This document shows positions 48,603-57,195 of a DNA stretch of 64,000 nt, piece by piece (the stretch's first letter is position 1; each line of letters begins with the position of its first letter). This DNA comes from Paraflavitalea devenefica. Lineage in GTDB: Bacteria > Bacteroidota > Bacteroidia > Chitinophagales > Chitinophagaceae. The position numbers were made by a program, and so were the translations under genes. Location: positions 310,001 to 374,000 of the forward strand of contig NZ_JAARML010000005.1 in assembly GCF_011759375.1 (NCBI RefSeq), given 5' to 3'. The notes below the pieces were generated by a model. The model was not told where the DNA came from, did no database searches, and saw only the letters and a list, made by a program, of their open reading frames with translations.

Positions 48603-49559
48603 ATGGTCTTATGCATTACCCATTCCAATGACTTTTATACGATTGATCTTGTACAGCAGCACCTCGAAAAGATGGGCGTTCCTTCGTTCCGGTTAAATAC
48701 GGATGAGTTTGCCACCGGGTATAAGTTCCGTTATACCATCCGGCAATATGAATTGCAGGGCAACGGACAAACCATTACCGATGCACAGATCAGCGCCGTA
48801 TGGTACCGGAAACTGTGGAACATGAAGATCCCGGCCGACCTGGACCCGGCTTACCAGCCTGTTTTTACCAGGGAATACCAAACTTACCGGGACCTCTTTT
48901 TTAATGTCTTGCAACGCGTGCCCTGGATGAATCCCATGCACACCGATCATGCAGTATGTAATGATAAACTGCAGCAGTTGCGGATGGCCTATGCAGTGGG
49001 CTTGCCCGTACCTGCCAGCATTTTTACCAATGACCCGGCCGTCATCAGGGATTTCTTTACACACTGCAAAGGGGAAGTAGTGATGAAGCTGCATCATGCC
49101 TTATCCAAAAGCATGAAAGGGGATGGCCCCTTTTTCCCTACCACCCGGTTAACAGCGGAAGGACTTGAACACCTAAGCGGGCTGGCTTATTGCCCCATGA
49201 TCTTCCAGGAGTATATTCCCAAAGCGTATGAGCTGCGCATCGCTTATGTGGATGGCGTATGCTTTGCCGGCAAGATACCTCATGAAGAAGCTGCTACACC
49301 CACCGACTGGCGTGCGGGTACCACCCTGCAATGGCAACCGTATGTATTGCCAGAACCTGTGCAGCAAAAGATCCATCAACTGATGAAGAACCTGGGCCTT
49401 GTTTTCGGCGCCCTTGATATGATCAGGCATACGAATGGGGACTACGTTTTCCTCGAAGTAAACCCACAGGGAGAGTGGGGGATGTTGCAAAAATACCTCG
49501 GCTATCCGATTGCAGAAACCATTGCTGAAAAACTGATAACACGAATAAAAAATGGCTAA
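48603..49559 (+). CDS. mvdC: MvdC/MdnB-type ATP-grasp graspetide ligase
   Basis: A 318-residue ATP-grasp ligase from the start at 48603 (MVLCITHSNDFYTID). An in-frame start at 48582 lies inside the terminator stem and is unlikely. It follows the MdnB/MvdC plan: THSNDFYTID near the N-terminus, AVWYRKLW, VVMKLHHALSKSM (ATP-binding strand), YCPMIFQEYIPKAYELRIAY, TDWRAG, GLVFGALDMIRHTNGDYVFL and EVNPQGEWGMLQKYL with the Mg2+-binding Glu/Asn. In microviridin clusters this enzyme forms the final Lys-Glu/Asp amide. Its stop overlaps the next gene by 8 bases. Assignment to MvdC rather than MvdD rests on the GEWGML end and SNDFYTID start. Confidence 0.9.
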   Translation: MVLCITHSNDFYTIDLVQQHLEKMGVPSFRLNTDEFATGYKFRYTIRQYELQGNGQTITDAQISAVWYRKLWNMKIPADLDPAYQPVFTREYQTYRDLFFNVLQRVPWMNPMHTDHAVCNDKLQQLRMAYAVGLPVPASIFTNDPAVIRDFFTHCKGEVVMKLHHALSKSMKGDGPFFPTTRLTAEGLEHLSGLAYCPMIFQEYIPKAYELRIAYVDGVCFAGKIPHEEAATPTDWRAGTTLQWQPYVLPEPVQQKIHQLMKNLGLVFGALDMIRHTNGDYVFLEVNPQGEWGMLQKYLGYPIAETIAEKLITRIKNG

Positions 49560-50544
49560 ACAAAAGATACTGATCGTTACACACAGTGCTGATAATACCA
49601 GCACCCAGATTGTTATTAACCATATTATTGAGGCGGATGGTGAAGCAATCCGTTTTGATGTAGACCGTTACCCGCTGGAAACCAGTCTTACTACTTCTTT
49701 TCAAAACAACCGCTGGCGGATCCTGCTGGATACCGGCAATACCGTGCACGACCTGGAGGATGTAACAGCCGTATGGTACCGCCGGAGCTTTAACCTGGGT
49801 AAAGGACTGCAAACGGTTATTGACCAGGAATACCTGCGGGCTACCGTGGAAGAAGTAAAGCGTACGCTGATGGGGATGCTGGAAGGATTGAATTGCTTTC
49901 ATATGGCCCGCCATAGCGTGTACCGCCGGCTGGATAGCAAGGAAGAGCAATTGAAAGTTGCAGTAAGGAATGGCTTGCTGATCCCGGATACCTGCATCAG
50001 TAATAGTCCGGAGCAGGTACATGCATTCATACAGCAGCAGGAGAGAGGTGTCATAACCAAAATGCAAAGCTCCTTTGCCATTTACCGGGAAGCGGAAGAG
50101 CATGTCGTATTTACGAATGCGGTAACGGTGGATCACCTGCAGGAGCTGAATACGCTCCGGTATTGCCCGATGGTGTTTCAGCAGCAGGTAGAAAAAAAGC
50201 TGGAGTTACGGGTAACGATTGTGGGGCGGGCAATATTTGCTTTCAGTATTGATTCGCAAAAGGTAGCCAATGCACAGGTAGACTGGCGCAAAGAAGGGGT
50301 GAATATGGTGAATGACTGGCAGCCTTATACGTTGCCGGATGAGATACAAGCAAAACTATTATCCTTCATGGACGATTATGGCCTGAATTATGGGGCCATT
50401 GACCTGATACTGTCGCCGGATGACCAGTATTACTTCCTGGAAGTAAATGCCGCTGGTGAATTTTTCTGGCTCGACAGGTTGTGCAACCATGCCATTTCAC
50501 GGCAGATAGCAGCAGTGTTGATGGGCACAGTTCCGCGCAGGTAG
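49552..50544 (+). CDS. mvdD: MvdD/MdnC-type ATP-grasp graspetide ligase
   Basis: A 330-residue ATP-grasp ligase beginning inside the previous gene (8-base overlap), so translation is coupled. Features of MdnC/MvdD: ILIVTHSADNTSTQ start, IRFDVDRYPLE, AVWYRRSFN, VITKMQSSFAIYREAEEHVV, YCPMVFQQQVEKKLELRVTI, DWRKEG, WQPYTLP, GLNYGAIDLILSPDDQYYFL and EVNAAGEFFWLDRL. In microviridin biosynthesis this enzyme makes the two ester bonds (Thr-Asp and Ser-Glu/Asp) first, after binding the PFFARFLE leader helix. The pair is complete for making a tricyclic core. No ABC transporter, acetyltransferase or protease gene follows, unlike many cyanobacterial clusters. Confidence 0.92.
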   Translation: MAKQKILIVTHSADNTSTQIVINHIIEADGEAIRFDVDRYPLETSLTTSFQNNRWRILLDTGNTVHDLEDVTAVWYRRSFNLGKGLQTVIDQEYLRATVEEVKRTLMGMLEGLNCFHMARHSVYRRLDSKEEQLKVAVRNGLLIPDTCISNSPEQVHAFIQQQERGVITKMQSSFAIYREAEEHVVFTNAVTVDHLQELNTLRYCPMVFQQQVEKKLELRVTIVGRAIFAFSIDSQKVANAQVDWRKEGVNMVNDWQPYTLPDEIQAKLLSFMDDYGLNYGAIDLILSPDDQYYFLEVNAAGEFFWLDRLCNHAISRQIAAVLMGTVPRR

Positions 50545-50576
50545 ATGATCCTCGTTGTCGTTATGGAAGTAAGGCA

Positions 50577-50606
50577 TACGCAATCGTTGCCGGCATCGAT
50601 TGCGTA
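50577..50606 (+). terminator. Hairpin after the ligase genes
   Basis: TACGCAATCG (50577-50586) pairs perfectly with CGATTGCGTA (50597-50606). The loop contains GCCGGC. There is no T-run after it, so terminator function is uncertain. Confidence 0.45.
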
Positions 50607-50700
50607 AATAAAGTGTGGAGGTGACAATTGTTCGTTTCGTTTATTTATTCAATTTAGTCTGGTCACAGTTATTCATCTCCTAACGATTAAATGCCTTATT

Positions 50701-51597
50701 ATGAAAATCTATTTCAGCATGCTCATGCTGTGCATCCTTATTGCCGCTTGTCAAAAAGACAAAGTTGCCACTCCCGAAGAATTGCCTGTTGATGAAGCAA
50801 CGCCCGAAGCGCCCCCGCCACCTGCTTCCTCCAATGCCCGCAGTGTAACCGTCACTACGGAAGCGGCTTTGAAAGCTGCCATATCAGCGGCGGTGCCCGG
50901 TGATATCATTACTATCAGCGGCACCATTAGACTCACCAGTACCTTGCAATTGCTCAAAAGCGGTACCTCCAGCTCCAAGATCAATTTTACCGGTGGCACG
51001 CTCGATTGTTCGGGCATTGCTTCCGGCTGGGGTGTTAAATGCAATGGCAGTTACTGGAACATCACCAATATGGTGATTAAAAATGCGCCCGATTGCGGCC
51101 TGGTATTCCAGACAGGTGGTTACAATTATGTGTACAATGTAACGACTTCGGGCAATCATGATTCGGGCCTGCAGATCTATAATGGCTCGCACCACAACAA
51201 CATCAGCTATTGTAAGTCCAACGACAATTATGACAACCAGAATGGCGGGGAAAATGCGGATGGCTTTGCCTGCAAACTGTCTGCCGGCGCGGGCAATAAA
51301 TTTGATCATTGCTCCGCCAATCATAACTCCGATGATGGGTGGGACCTCTATGGCCAACCCTCTACGGTGACCATCACCAATTGCACGGCTACCAATAACG
51401 GGTACGGAACCAATGGCGATGGCAATGGTTTCAAACTGGGCAGCGCCGGACAGAATGTGCCACACACCGTGACCAATTGTACTGCCAGTTATAATAAAGC
51501 CCATGGGTATGACGGCAACGGGAATACCGGCCACATCACCACTACAGGAAGCGGTGGCACCGGTAATGGCAGTTCGTTGTTTTACAGGATCTACTAG
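50701..51597 (+). CDS. Lipoprotein with PL9-like right-handed beta-helix (pectate lyase-like)
   Basis: A 298-residue product with a lipoprotein signal (MKIYFSMLMLCILIAACQKD, Cys17) and a Pro-rich linker. From about residue 50 it is a right-handed parallel beta-helix with regular Asn/Cys turns. The block GGENADGFACKLSAGAGNKF ... HNSDDGWDLYG ... GDGNGFKLG is the pattern of polysaccharide lyase family 9, where DGF.xK and DDGWD residues bind Ca2+ and the catalytic Lys lies nearby. The helix ends soon after (SYNKAHGYDGNGN, then a Gly/Thr-rich tail), so it is shorter at the C-terminus than usual PL9 enzymes. It may be a truncated or minimal form. It is surface-anchored, with a pectin-like substrate inferred. 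Confidence 0.75.
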   Translation: MKIYFSMLMLCILIAACQKDKVATPEELPVDEATPEAPPPPASSNARSVTVTTEAALKAAISAAVPGDIITISGTIRLTSTLQLLKSGTSSSKINFTGGTLDCSGIASGWGVKCNGSYWNITNMVIKNAPDCGLVFQTGGYNYVYNVTTSGNHDSGLQIYNGSHHNNISYCKSNDNYDNQNGGENADGFACKLSAGAGNKFDHCSANHNSDDGWDLYGQPSTVTITNCTATNNGYGTNGDGNGFKLGSAGQNVPHTVTNCTASYNKAHGYDGNGNTGHITTTGSGGTGNGSSLFYRIY

Positions 51598-51714
51598 TAA
51601 ATACTATTTGCCGGGAAGGCGGAGAGATGGTAAATATTCCCGCCTTCCCGGCAATGATCGCTTAATGCCTTTAACATGGAAAAGACGTAGAAATATTGAG
51701 CGGACATACCTATC

Positions 51715-51982
51715 GTAGCATATCAGAACAGCAATAACAAGCTTGTAGAAAATAGCATACGGCCGGTAACCTAGGTAGAAAAATTATTTGTTACAGGCTC
51801 ACATCAAGCCGCTAAACGAAGTGGCCTGTTATATGCTTGCTGGATGCCTGCAAAATGCACTGTATACCCCTTTTGAATGGCTGAAACAAATGTTGCAACA
51901 TATAGCTGACCATCCCACCACCAAGACACAATACCTGCTCCCACATCAATACAAAGTCTTAAATGTATCGAATGATTCTTGA
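51715..51982 (+). pseudogene. Decayed IS66-family transposase C-terminal remnant
   Basis: In one frame 51733-51768 encodes NNKLVENSIRPV, the IS66 block with the last catalytic Glu. An in-frame stop lies at 51772-51774, then 51790 onward gives VTGSHQAAKRSGLLYACW, the IS66 GSHEAA.R.A..YS block. Near 51866-51875 the frame shifts, and PFEWLKQMLQHIADHP ... QYLLPH continues in a second frame to 51982, matching the IS66 C-terminus. No 5' part of the transposase, accessory ORFs or terminal repeats are seen. It lies in the 51598-52210 gap, which otherwise holds nothing I can identify. Confidence 0.75.
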
Positions 51983-52210
51983 AAATCATACACTTTGAAT
52001 GATGACATTAAAAGGCTCAATTTGCCCTACAGGAACTTAGCATCGCTCGCCCGTAAACGCTTTATGTACTTTATGTCATCACTGAATATAAATAAACAAT
52101 TTTAAATCAGTCATTTAAGCATTATTTTAAAATAATTATATATAAAGCTGCCTGGTTTGTGTACTTTGAATAAGTTGCGCCTGTATATTTGCCCTGTTAA
52201 AGTCAATATT

Positions 52211-53080
52211 ATGCAGAATAATACTTCAGAAGCAACTAATCAGACACCCCCAACAATTAAAGCAGATACTCAAAGAAGGAGTGCATCATACCCTGCATTA
52301 ACTCCGTTGGAAGCTTACAATTTTGCTTTGAAGGTAAATAATAAGTATTCTAATCAGGATGTGACTCGTAAAGAAATTGGTCATGCTCTTAATGTTCACG
52401 ACCTCTCTATTTCCCGTGATGTAGCGGCAGCAGCAGCTTACGGCTTTTTCAATAAAACTCTAAATAAAGGAGAAAAAGAGTTTAAGTATCAAGTCACTGA
52501 ACTGTTTTTAGATGTATTTCGATATGAAAATGAAAAGCAAAAAAAACTTGCCTTAATAACAGCATTCGGTAAACCCAAACTTTGGCAGGAGCTAATATCA
52601 AAATTTGACGGAGCTACAATTCCTGAGGAATTGTATAACACCTTAGTAAAACATCACAGCATCACAGATGCCGCTTCGAAAGAAGTTGCCGATATTTTTA
52701 TCCGATCTGGGAAAGAAGTCGGTGTAATAAATGAAAACAGGGTTTTGAATTACAAAGTATCGCTTAATGCTATTGCCAAAACGCAATATGCTGAAATTAT
52801 AGATGAAACTCCTAACGGCAATAATGGAACACCAAATTCATTACCTCCTGCTAGGGTGGAAAGTAACGACTACATTGTCCCAAATGCGGATATTAAAGTT
52901 CCAATCCACTTGACCAAAAATAAAATGGCATACATGGTGTATCCGGCCGATATAAATAATAAAGATATTAGACTATTGGACCATGCAATTAAAGGTATAT
53001 TGCTAAGGTTAGAACTCGAAAAAGAAGAAGGGACTGATGTCCCCCCTTCTAATACTGATGGTAATGTTGATAGTAAATAG
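52211..53080 (+). CDS. Unknown A/T-rich protein, possibly winged-helix type
   Basis: A 289-residue product starting at ATG 52211 (MQNNTSEATNQ); an upstream start at 52157 is less likely. A disordered N-terminus is followed by a mostly helical region (YPALTPLEAYNFALKVNNKY, RKEIGHALNVHDLSISRDVA, AAAYGFFNK, KPKLWQELISKFDGATIPEE, SITDAASKEVADIFIRSGKE) that reads like two winged-helix-type segments. A beta C-terminal part (IKVPIHLTKNKMAYMVYPAD) follows an acidic linker. I recognise the general layout from small accessory-genome proteins but cannot name a function. Codon use is A/T-rich compared with the flanks, it sits next to an IS66 remnant and ends at a terminator, so recent acquisition is likely. 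Confidence 0.65.
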   Translation: MQNNTSEATNQTPPTIKADTQRRSASYPALTPLEAYNFALKVNNKYSNQDVTRKEIGHALNVHDLSISRDVAAAAAYGFFNKTLNKGEKEFKYQVTELFLDVFRYENEKQKKLALITAFGKPKLWQELISKFDGATIPEELYNTLVKHHSITDAASKEVADIFIRSGKEVGVINENRVLNYKVSLNAIAKTQYAEIIDETPNGNNGTPNSLPPARVESNDYIVPNADIKVPIHLTKNKMAYMVYPADINNKDIRLLDHAIKGILLRLELEKEEGTDVPPSNTDGNVDSK

Positions 53081-53167
53081 ATGCTATCGTCCACATTAGA
53101 GATTTAGCAGGTCTTCTTAGCTCATTACTGAGAAGAAATACGCTAAAATATTATCCGCCGTGACAGC

Positions 53168-53224
53168 AACAACCCACTTAGCAGAGTGGCCGCCCCGTTT
53201 CTACGGGGCTTTGTTGTTTTCAAA
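53168..53224 (+). terminator. Terminator within a possible three-way stem
   Basis: GCCCCGT (53192-53198) / ACGGGGC (53203-53209) with TTTGTTGTTTT after it is a good terminator. A second hairpin CCACT/AGTGG lies just before it, and both are enclosed by AACAAC (about 53168) and GTTGTT (about 53212). The rest of the 53081-53456 gap shows no gene; a 60-codon frame across the hairpin is not credible. Confidence 0.7.
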
Positions 53225-53456
53225 GATAGCCAAACTCCGACAGACTTCACAATTGATTTGTTTGTGGGCTCGCGCACCCTTGTCTACCTATTATACAGTT
53301 ACTCTAATATTATTATGAATCAATTTATTGAGATTGATTTGTTTTCCTGGGTTCAGTCTACTTTTTGACAAAATTGCTTACAGGATGGCAAATGCCAGGC
53401 CGGCAGGAAAAGGTAAATTACATTTACTTGCGTTGACCAGTTATGTCAATGCTTAA

Positions 53457-55763
53457 ATGTACAGTATGAACCTGCCTGCCATTGTAAGGACCACCTGCTT
53501 GTTACTATCCCTGTTTATCACTTTACGCCTGTCTGCCCAGGAAATATATGCCGGGCGTTACAATGCAAAGTTTACTGCGCCGCCACGCCTGGTGCCCACC
53601 GCTAAAGTGCCCGATGCACCACTGGCCGGTAATGGAGACATCGGACTTACGCTGGGCGGCACGCCCGATCAATTAACTTTTTACCTGGGCAAAAATGATT
53701 TCTGGCGGGCCTGGCCTGTATATCCTGGTGGCGGGATTGCATTGCCCGGCGGACTGAATATCGGCATTGATGCCTTGAAAGGCGCTTCCTGGTATGCGGA
53801 GCAGGTAATGGACAAAGCCATGATTGCAGGCACTTTTGTCAAAGGCGATACCACGGTAACCCTCAATGCCTGGGTGGCTGCTACCCGTAATACAGTGATC
53901 GTTGAATTCACCGCCAATCAATCCTGCCGCTTACAAGGGAAGTTATGGACTGCCGAAGGGAATGCGTCTGTGAACAGTGTAGGTTTATCCCGGGGCGTGC
54001 ATTGGGTAACCCGCTCTTTTAAGGATACCACCTTACAGGAATGGCCCTGTCAGGTAGCCATCGCCATGAGGACAATGGGAGGTGTGATTGATCAGGACAA
54101 TAGTGTAGCGCTGTTGCCCGGCCAAAAAGTAACCATTGCATTAACACTGTATACCAACTTCGATCATCCGCAATGGAAGGAGCAGGCCATTCGGGCAGCG
54201 ACATTAACCCCGCATACCATTGAACAAATGCGGAAGGAGCATATCAACTGGTGGCGTGAATTCTGGTCGCGGTCATCCATCCGGATTGGCGATCCTTACC
54301 TGGAACAATATTATTTCGCTTCGCAATACCTGTTTGCCTGCTCATCGAGAGGCAACAAGTTTGCGCCCGGTATCTGGGGTCCTTTTATTACCAAGGATTC
54401 TGCTGCCTGGGGTGGCGATTATCACCTGAATTACAATTACCAGGCGCCTTACTGGGCGGCTTATTCTTCCAACTATATTGATCTGACGGATAATTATGAC
54501 CAGCCATTGCTGGATTATATGGAAAAGGGAAAAGCACATGCCCGTGACTTATTGAACATGCGGGGTATCTATTACCCGGTAGGCATTGGTCCCCGGGCGC
54601 TGGTTACCACCCGCTGGCCATTAACGCCGGAAGAAATGGAAAAGCGTTATGGTACACGGGAGAACACCATTGATGGCGGATATAAATTCCTGGGCCAAAA
54701 GATCAATGCAGTGTTTGGCGTAGGCAATATGCTGATGCGGTTTTACAGCACGTATGATCAGCCATACGCATTGCGGGTATATCCTTATTTAGTAGAATGC
54801 GCTAATTTCTGGGAAGACTACCTCAAGTTTGAGAATGGCCGCTATGTGATCTATATGGACCACTTTAATGAAATAATGCCCCGGCTGGGTACCACCGGCG
54901 ACTGGCGTAGCCGGCTGGGCGATTTTAATTCAACGTTGTCGCTGGGCCTGGTGAAAATGTTATTTAAAGGGGTGATTGATATGAGTGATTACCTGGGAAA
55001 AGACAAGGCCAGGCGGGAGAAGTGGTTGCATATATTCACTCACCTTAGTAAGTTCCCGGTGGCAGACATAGACGGAAGACCCAGCTTGCAAAGCGTGGAG
55101 AAAAGGCCCTGGGGCGCTGAGCGGCCTGCGGGACTGAACAGGGTTTCCATACATGGTTTGATCCTGCCTGCAGGCGTGGCTGGTCCGGTAACCGACTCAG
55201 CCTTTAACAAGATATTACTGGGTGATGTATCGCACTGGAAAGACAGGATGAAAAGCGCCGGTGAATGGGGCAATACCCTAAACAATGGTATAGAGACTTG
55301 TTTTCCCGGCGCTGTACGGGTGGGTTATAATCCCGATGAGATACTGAATAATTTAAAAGCACGCATTGCCTTGCAGTCATTGCCCAACTTATGGATCACG
55401 CAAGGAGGAGGAGGTATTGAAACCCTGGCGGCAGTGCCGCTTACCATTCATGAAATGCTGCTGCAAAGTTATGAGGGCGTGATCCGCCTCTTCCCTAACT
55501 GGAACCCTGCAAAAGATGCACAGTTTGACCAGCTAAGAGCTTATGGCGCTTTCGTTGTAAGCAGCCGGTTGCAAAAGGGGCAGGTAGAATATGTAAAGTT
55601 ATTCAGCGAGAAAGGCCGCCCCTGTGTACTGGTTAATCCCTGGCCCGGGAAAGCCATACAGCTTATACGGAATGGTAAAAAAGGAGAGACACTCAAAGGA
55701 GAGACCATACGTTTTCCTACGCAAGCAAATGAAACCATTCAAGTCGCAATTACCCCGCTATAA
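53457..55763 (+). CDS. Exported GH95-like (alpha,alpha)6-barrel glycosidase
   Basis: A 768-residue product with a signal peptide (to about residue 28, LFITLRLSAQ); a start at 53466 (MNLPAIVRTTC) would also serve. The N-terminal beta domain includes APLAGNGDIGLTLGGTPDQL and YLGKNDFWRAW, the substrate-binding start typical of GH95-type and related six-hairpin glycosidases. The barrel follows (WWREFWSRSSIRIGDPYLEQ, WGGDYHLNYNYQAPYWAAYS, DHFNEIMPRLGTTGD). GH95 contains alpha-L-fucosidases and galactosidases acting on plant polysaccharides. I infer family-level likeness, not substrate. No SusC/SusD pair is nearby, so it is not in a classic polysaccharide locus. Confidence 0.7.
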   Translation: MYSMNLPAIVRTTCLLLSLFITLRLSAQEIYAGRYNAKFTAPPRLVPTAKVPDAPLAGNGDIGLTLGGTPDQLTFYLGKNDFWRAWPVYPGGGIALPGGLNIGIDALKGASWYAEQVMDKAMIAGTFVKGDTTVTLNAWVAATRNTVIVEFTANQSCRLQGKLWTAEGNASVNSVGLSRGVHWVTRSFKDTTLQEWPCQVAIAMRTMGGVIDQDNSVALLPGQKVTIALTLYTNFDHPQWKEQAIRAATLTPHTIEQMRKEHINWWREFWSRSSIRIGDPYLEQYYFASQYLFACSSRGNKFAPGIWGPFITKDSAAWGGDYHLNYNYQAPYWAAYSSNYIDLTDNYDQPLLDYMEKGKAHARDLLNMRGIYYPVGIGPRALVTTRWPLTPEEMEKRYGTRENTIDGGYKFLGQKINAVFGVGNMLMRFYSTYDQPYALRVYPYLVECANFWEDYLKFENGRYVIYMDHFNEIMPRLGTTGDWRSRLGDFNSTLSLGLVKMLFKGVIDMSDYLGKDKARREKWLHIFTHLSKFPVADIDGRPSLQSVEKRPWGAERPAGLNRVSIHGLILPAGVAGPVTDSAFNKILLGDVSHWKDRMKSAGEWGNTLNNGIETCFPGAVRVGYNPDEILNNLKARIALQSLPNLWITQGGGGIETLAAVPLTIHEMLLQSYEGVIRLFPNWNPAKDAQFDQLRAYGAFVVSSRLQKGQVEYVKLFSEKGRPCVLVNPWPGKAIQLIRNGKKGETLKGETIRFPTQANETIQVAITPL

Positions 55764-55862
55764 AGCCGTATTAGGCCCTTCTGCAATCTGAATACTCCTG
55801 CTAACTTGCAATAGGTTTTAGATAGCCTGTTACCCTTACATTTTAACCTAAAAACATCAGTT

Positions 55863-56399
55863 ATGAAAAAGTTCTTCAAGATTGTAGGCATTGTCATTTT
55901 AGTATTGATTGTAGTGGTGCTGGTGGCTGGTTTAATTGCTCCTAAAAAATATCACCTTGAACGGGAGATATCTATCAATGCGCCGCGGGAAAAAATATGG
56001 CCACAGGTGAGTTCGCTGCCCAATACCCATAAATGGAATCCCTGGAGTGAGCAGGACCCGAATATCAAAGTAAGCTTTGAAGGCCAGGAAGGAACCGTAG
56101 GATCAGTATATAAATGGGAAAGTAAAGAAGTGGGCACCGGCAATCAAACCATCACCAGGCTGGACCAACCTGGCAGGGTAGAATCCCATATTCATTTTAT
56201 TAAACCTTTTAAAGGGGAAGCAGATGTATTTATTGACCTGCAGGAAACAGGCAACGCCACTAAAGTAACCTGGGGATTCAATACAGAATATGCTTACCCG
56301 ATGAATGCCATGTTATTGGTCATGAACATGGACAAAATGATGGGGGATGCATACGATAAAGGTCTGGCCAACCTCAAGCGCATCAGCGAATCGAATTAA
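55863..56399 (+). CDS. SRPBCC-family protein with N-terminal membrane anchor
   Basis: A 178-residue product. Residues 5-27 form one membrane helix (IVGIVILVLIVVVLVAGLIA). The rest is a START/SRPBCC (helix-grip) domain of the polyketide-cyclase type (REISINAPREKIWPQVSSLP, HKWNPWSEQDPNIKVSFEG, VGSVYKWESKEVGTGNQTI). These domains bind hydrophobic ligands; the bound molecule is unknown. It seems to be a single gene, convergent with the NIPSNAP gene. Confidence 0.85.
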   Translation: MKKFFKIVGIVILVLIVVVLVAGLIAPKKYHLEREISINAPREKIWPQVSSLPNTHKWNPWSEQDPNIKVSFEGQEGTVGSVYKWESKEVGTGNQTITRLDQPGRVESHIHFIKPFKGEADVFIDLQETGNATKVTWGFNTEYAYPMNAMLLVMNMDKMMGDAYDKGLANLKRISESN

Positions 56400-56419
56400 T
56401 AAGCAGGTAACCCTGGCAA

Positions 56420-57166
56420 TTACCGTATAGCAGAGAAAGTGAGCGGCTTCGTGATAATGGACTCTATTTTCTCTACGATCTTGCCGTCTTTTTCCGAAGC
56501 ATCGCGGGCGGCAATCCATGCGGGATCGGCACGGAAGGCATCAAAAGACTTCTTTCCGGCTTCTTCACTGCGGTGCGCCAGTATATACACCAGCTTAGGT
56601 TGGGTACTGTCTTTTTCCACCGTCGTCCAGTAAGCAACATTCGTCATGCCATGCTTTTCAAACAGCTTTAGGGTATGGTCCTTAAAGCGGGTGAGCAGGG
56701 TGGGCAGTTTACCGGGCAGGCAGGTATAAGTCCTGAGTTCAAACGTACGGTCGGCGCCTTGCCGCGAGGCTTTGATGATGGGCGAGATGGCAGCAGCCGT
56801 CATAAAAACGGAAGTTATTTTGGTCAGGATCTTGCCATTCTCTTCCGACTTAGCCGCCACCTGTTTCCATTCCGGGTCGGCGCCAAAGGCTTTCCAGGAT
56901 GCGTCGCGGGCTTCCTTGCTGGGATAAGCCAGCACATAATACAGTGCGCTGTCGGCATTATTCACCGGCAACCAATAACCAATATTGGTCATGCCATGCT
57001 TTTCAAAAATGCGGGTGGTATGGTTGGTAAAGCGTTCTATCAGATTGTTTAGTTTGCCGGGATGGCAGTAATAGATGCGCAGCTCAAAGTACCGGGTATC
57101 TGTTTGTTGGGCAAAGGATGCCGGGCTCAGCAAAACAAATAAGGCAATGCAATAGAGTAATTTCAT
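56420..57166 (-). CDS. Exported tandem NIPSNAP-domain protein
   Basis: A 248-residue product from the start at 57166 (MKLLYCIALFVLLSPASFAQ, a signal peptide); an upstream start at 57226 would push the signal inside. Two NIPSNAP domains follow: residues about 26-125 (FELRIYYCHPGKLNNLIERF ... FEKHGMTNIGYWLP) and about 140-245 (FELRTYTCLPGKLPTLLTRF ... FEKHGMTNVAYWTT), clearly a tandem duplication. The fold is a dimeric alpha/beta barrel. The biochemical role of exported bacterial NIPSNAP proteins is not known. It probably forms a unit with the lipoprotein gene 29 bases upstream. Confidence 0.88.
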   Translation of the reverse strand: MKLLYCIALFVLLSPASFAQQTDTRYFELRIYYCHPGKLNNLIERFTNHTTRIFEKHGMTNIGYWLPVNNADSALYYVLAYPSKEARDASWKAFGADPEWKQVAAKSEENGKILTKITSVFMTAAAISPIIKASRQGADRTFELRTYTCLPGKLPTLLTRFKDHTLKLFEKHGMTNVAYWTTVEKDSTQPKLVYILAHRSEEAGKKSFDAFRADPAWIAARDASEKDGKIVEKIESIITKPLTFSAIR

Positions 57167-57195
57167 GTATACAGTGATTAAGGAGCAAAAGGTAA

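Noticed and set aside
50884..51534. Minus-strand open frame over the PL9-like gene
   Set aside because: Low-complexity Ile/Val/Ala composition from the antisense of Asn/Gly repeats; the plus-strand lipoprotein is well supported.
53186..53368. 60-codon plus-strand frame in the 53.1-53.4 kb gap
   Set aside because: It begins inside the terminator hairpin and has no recognisable protein pattern.
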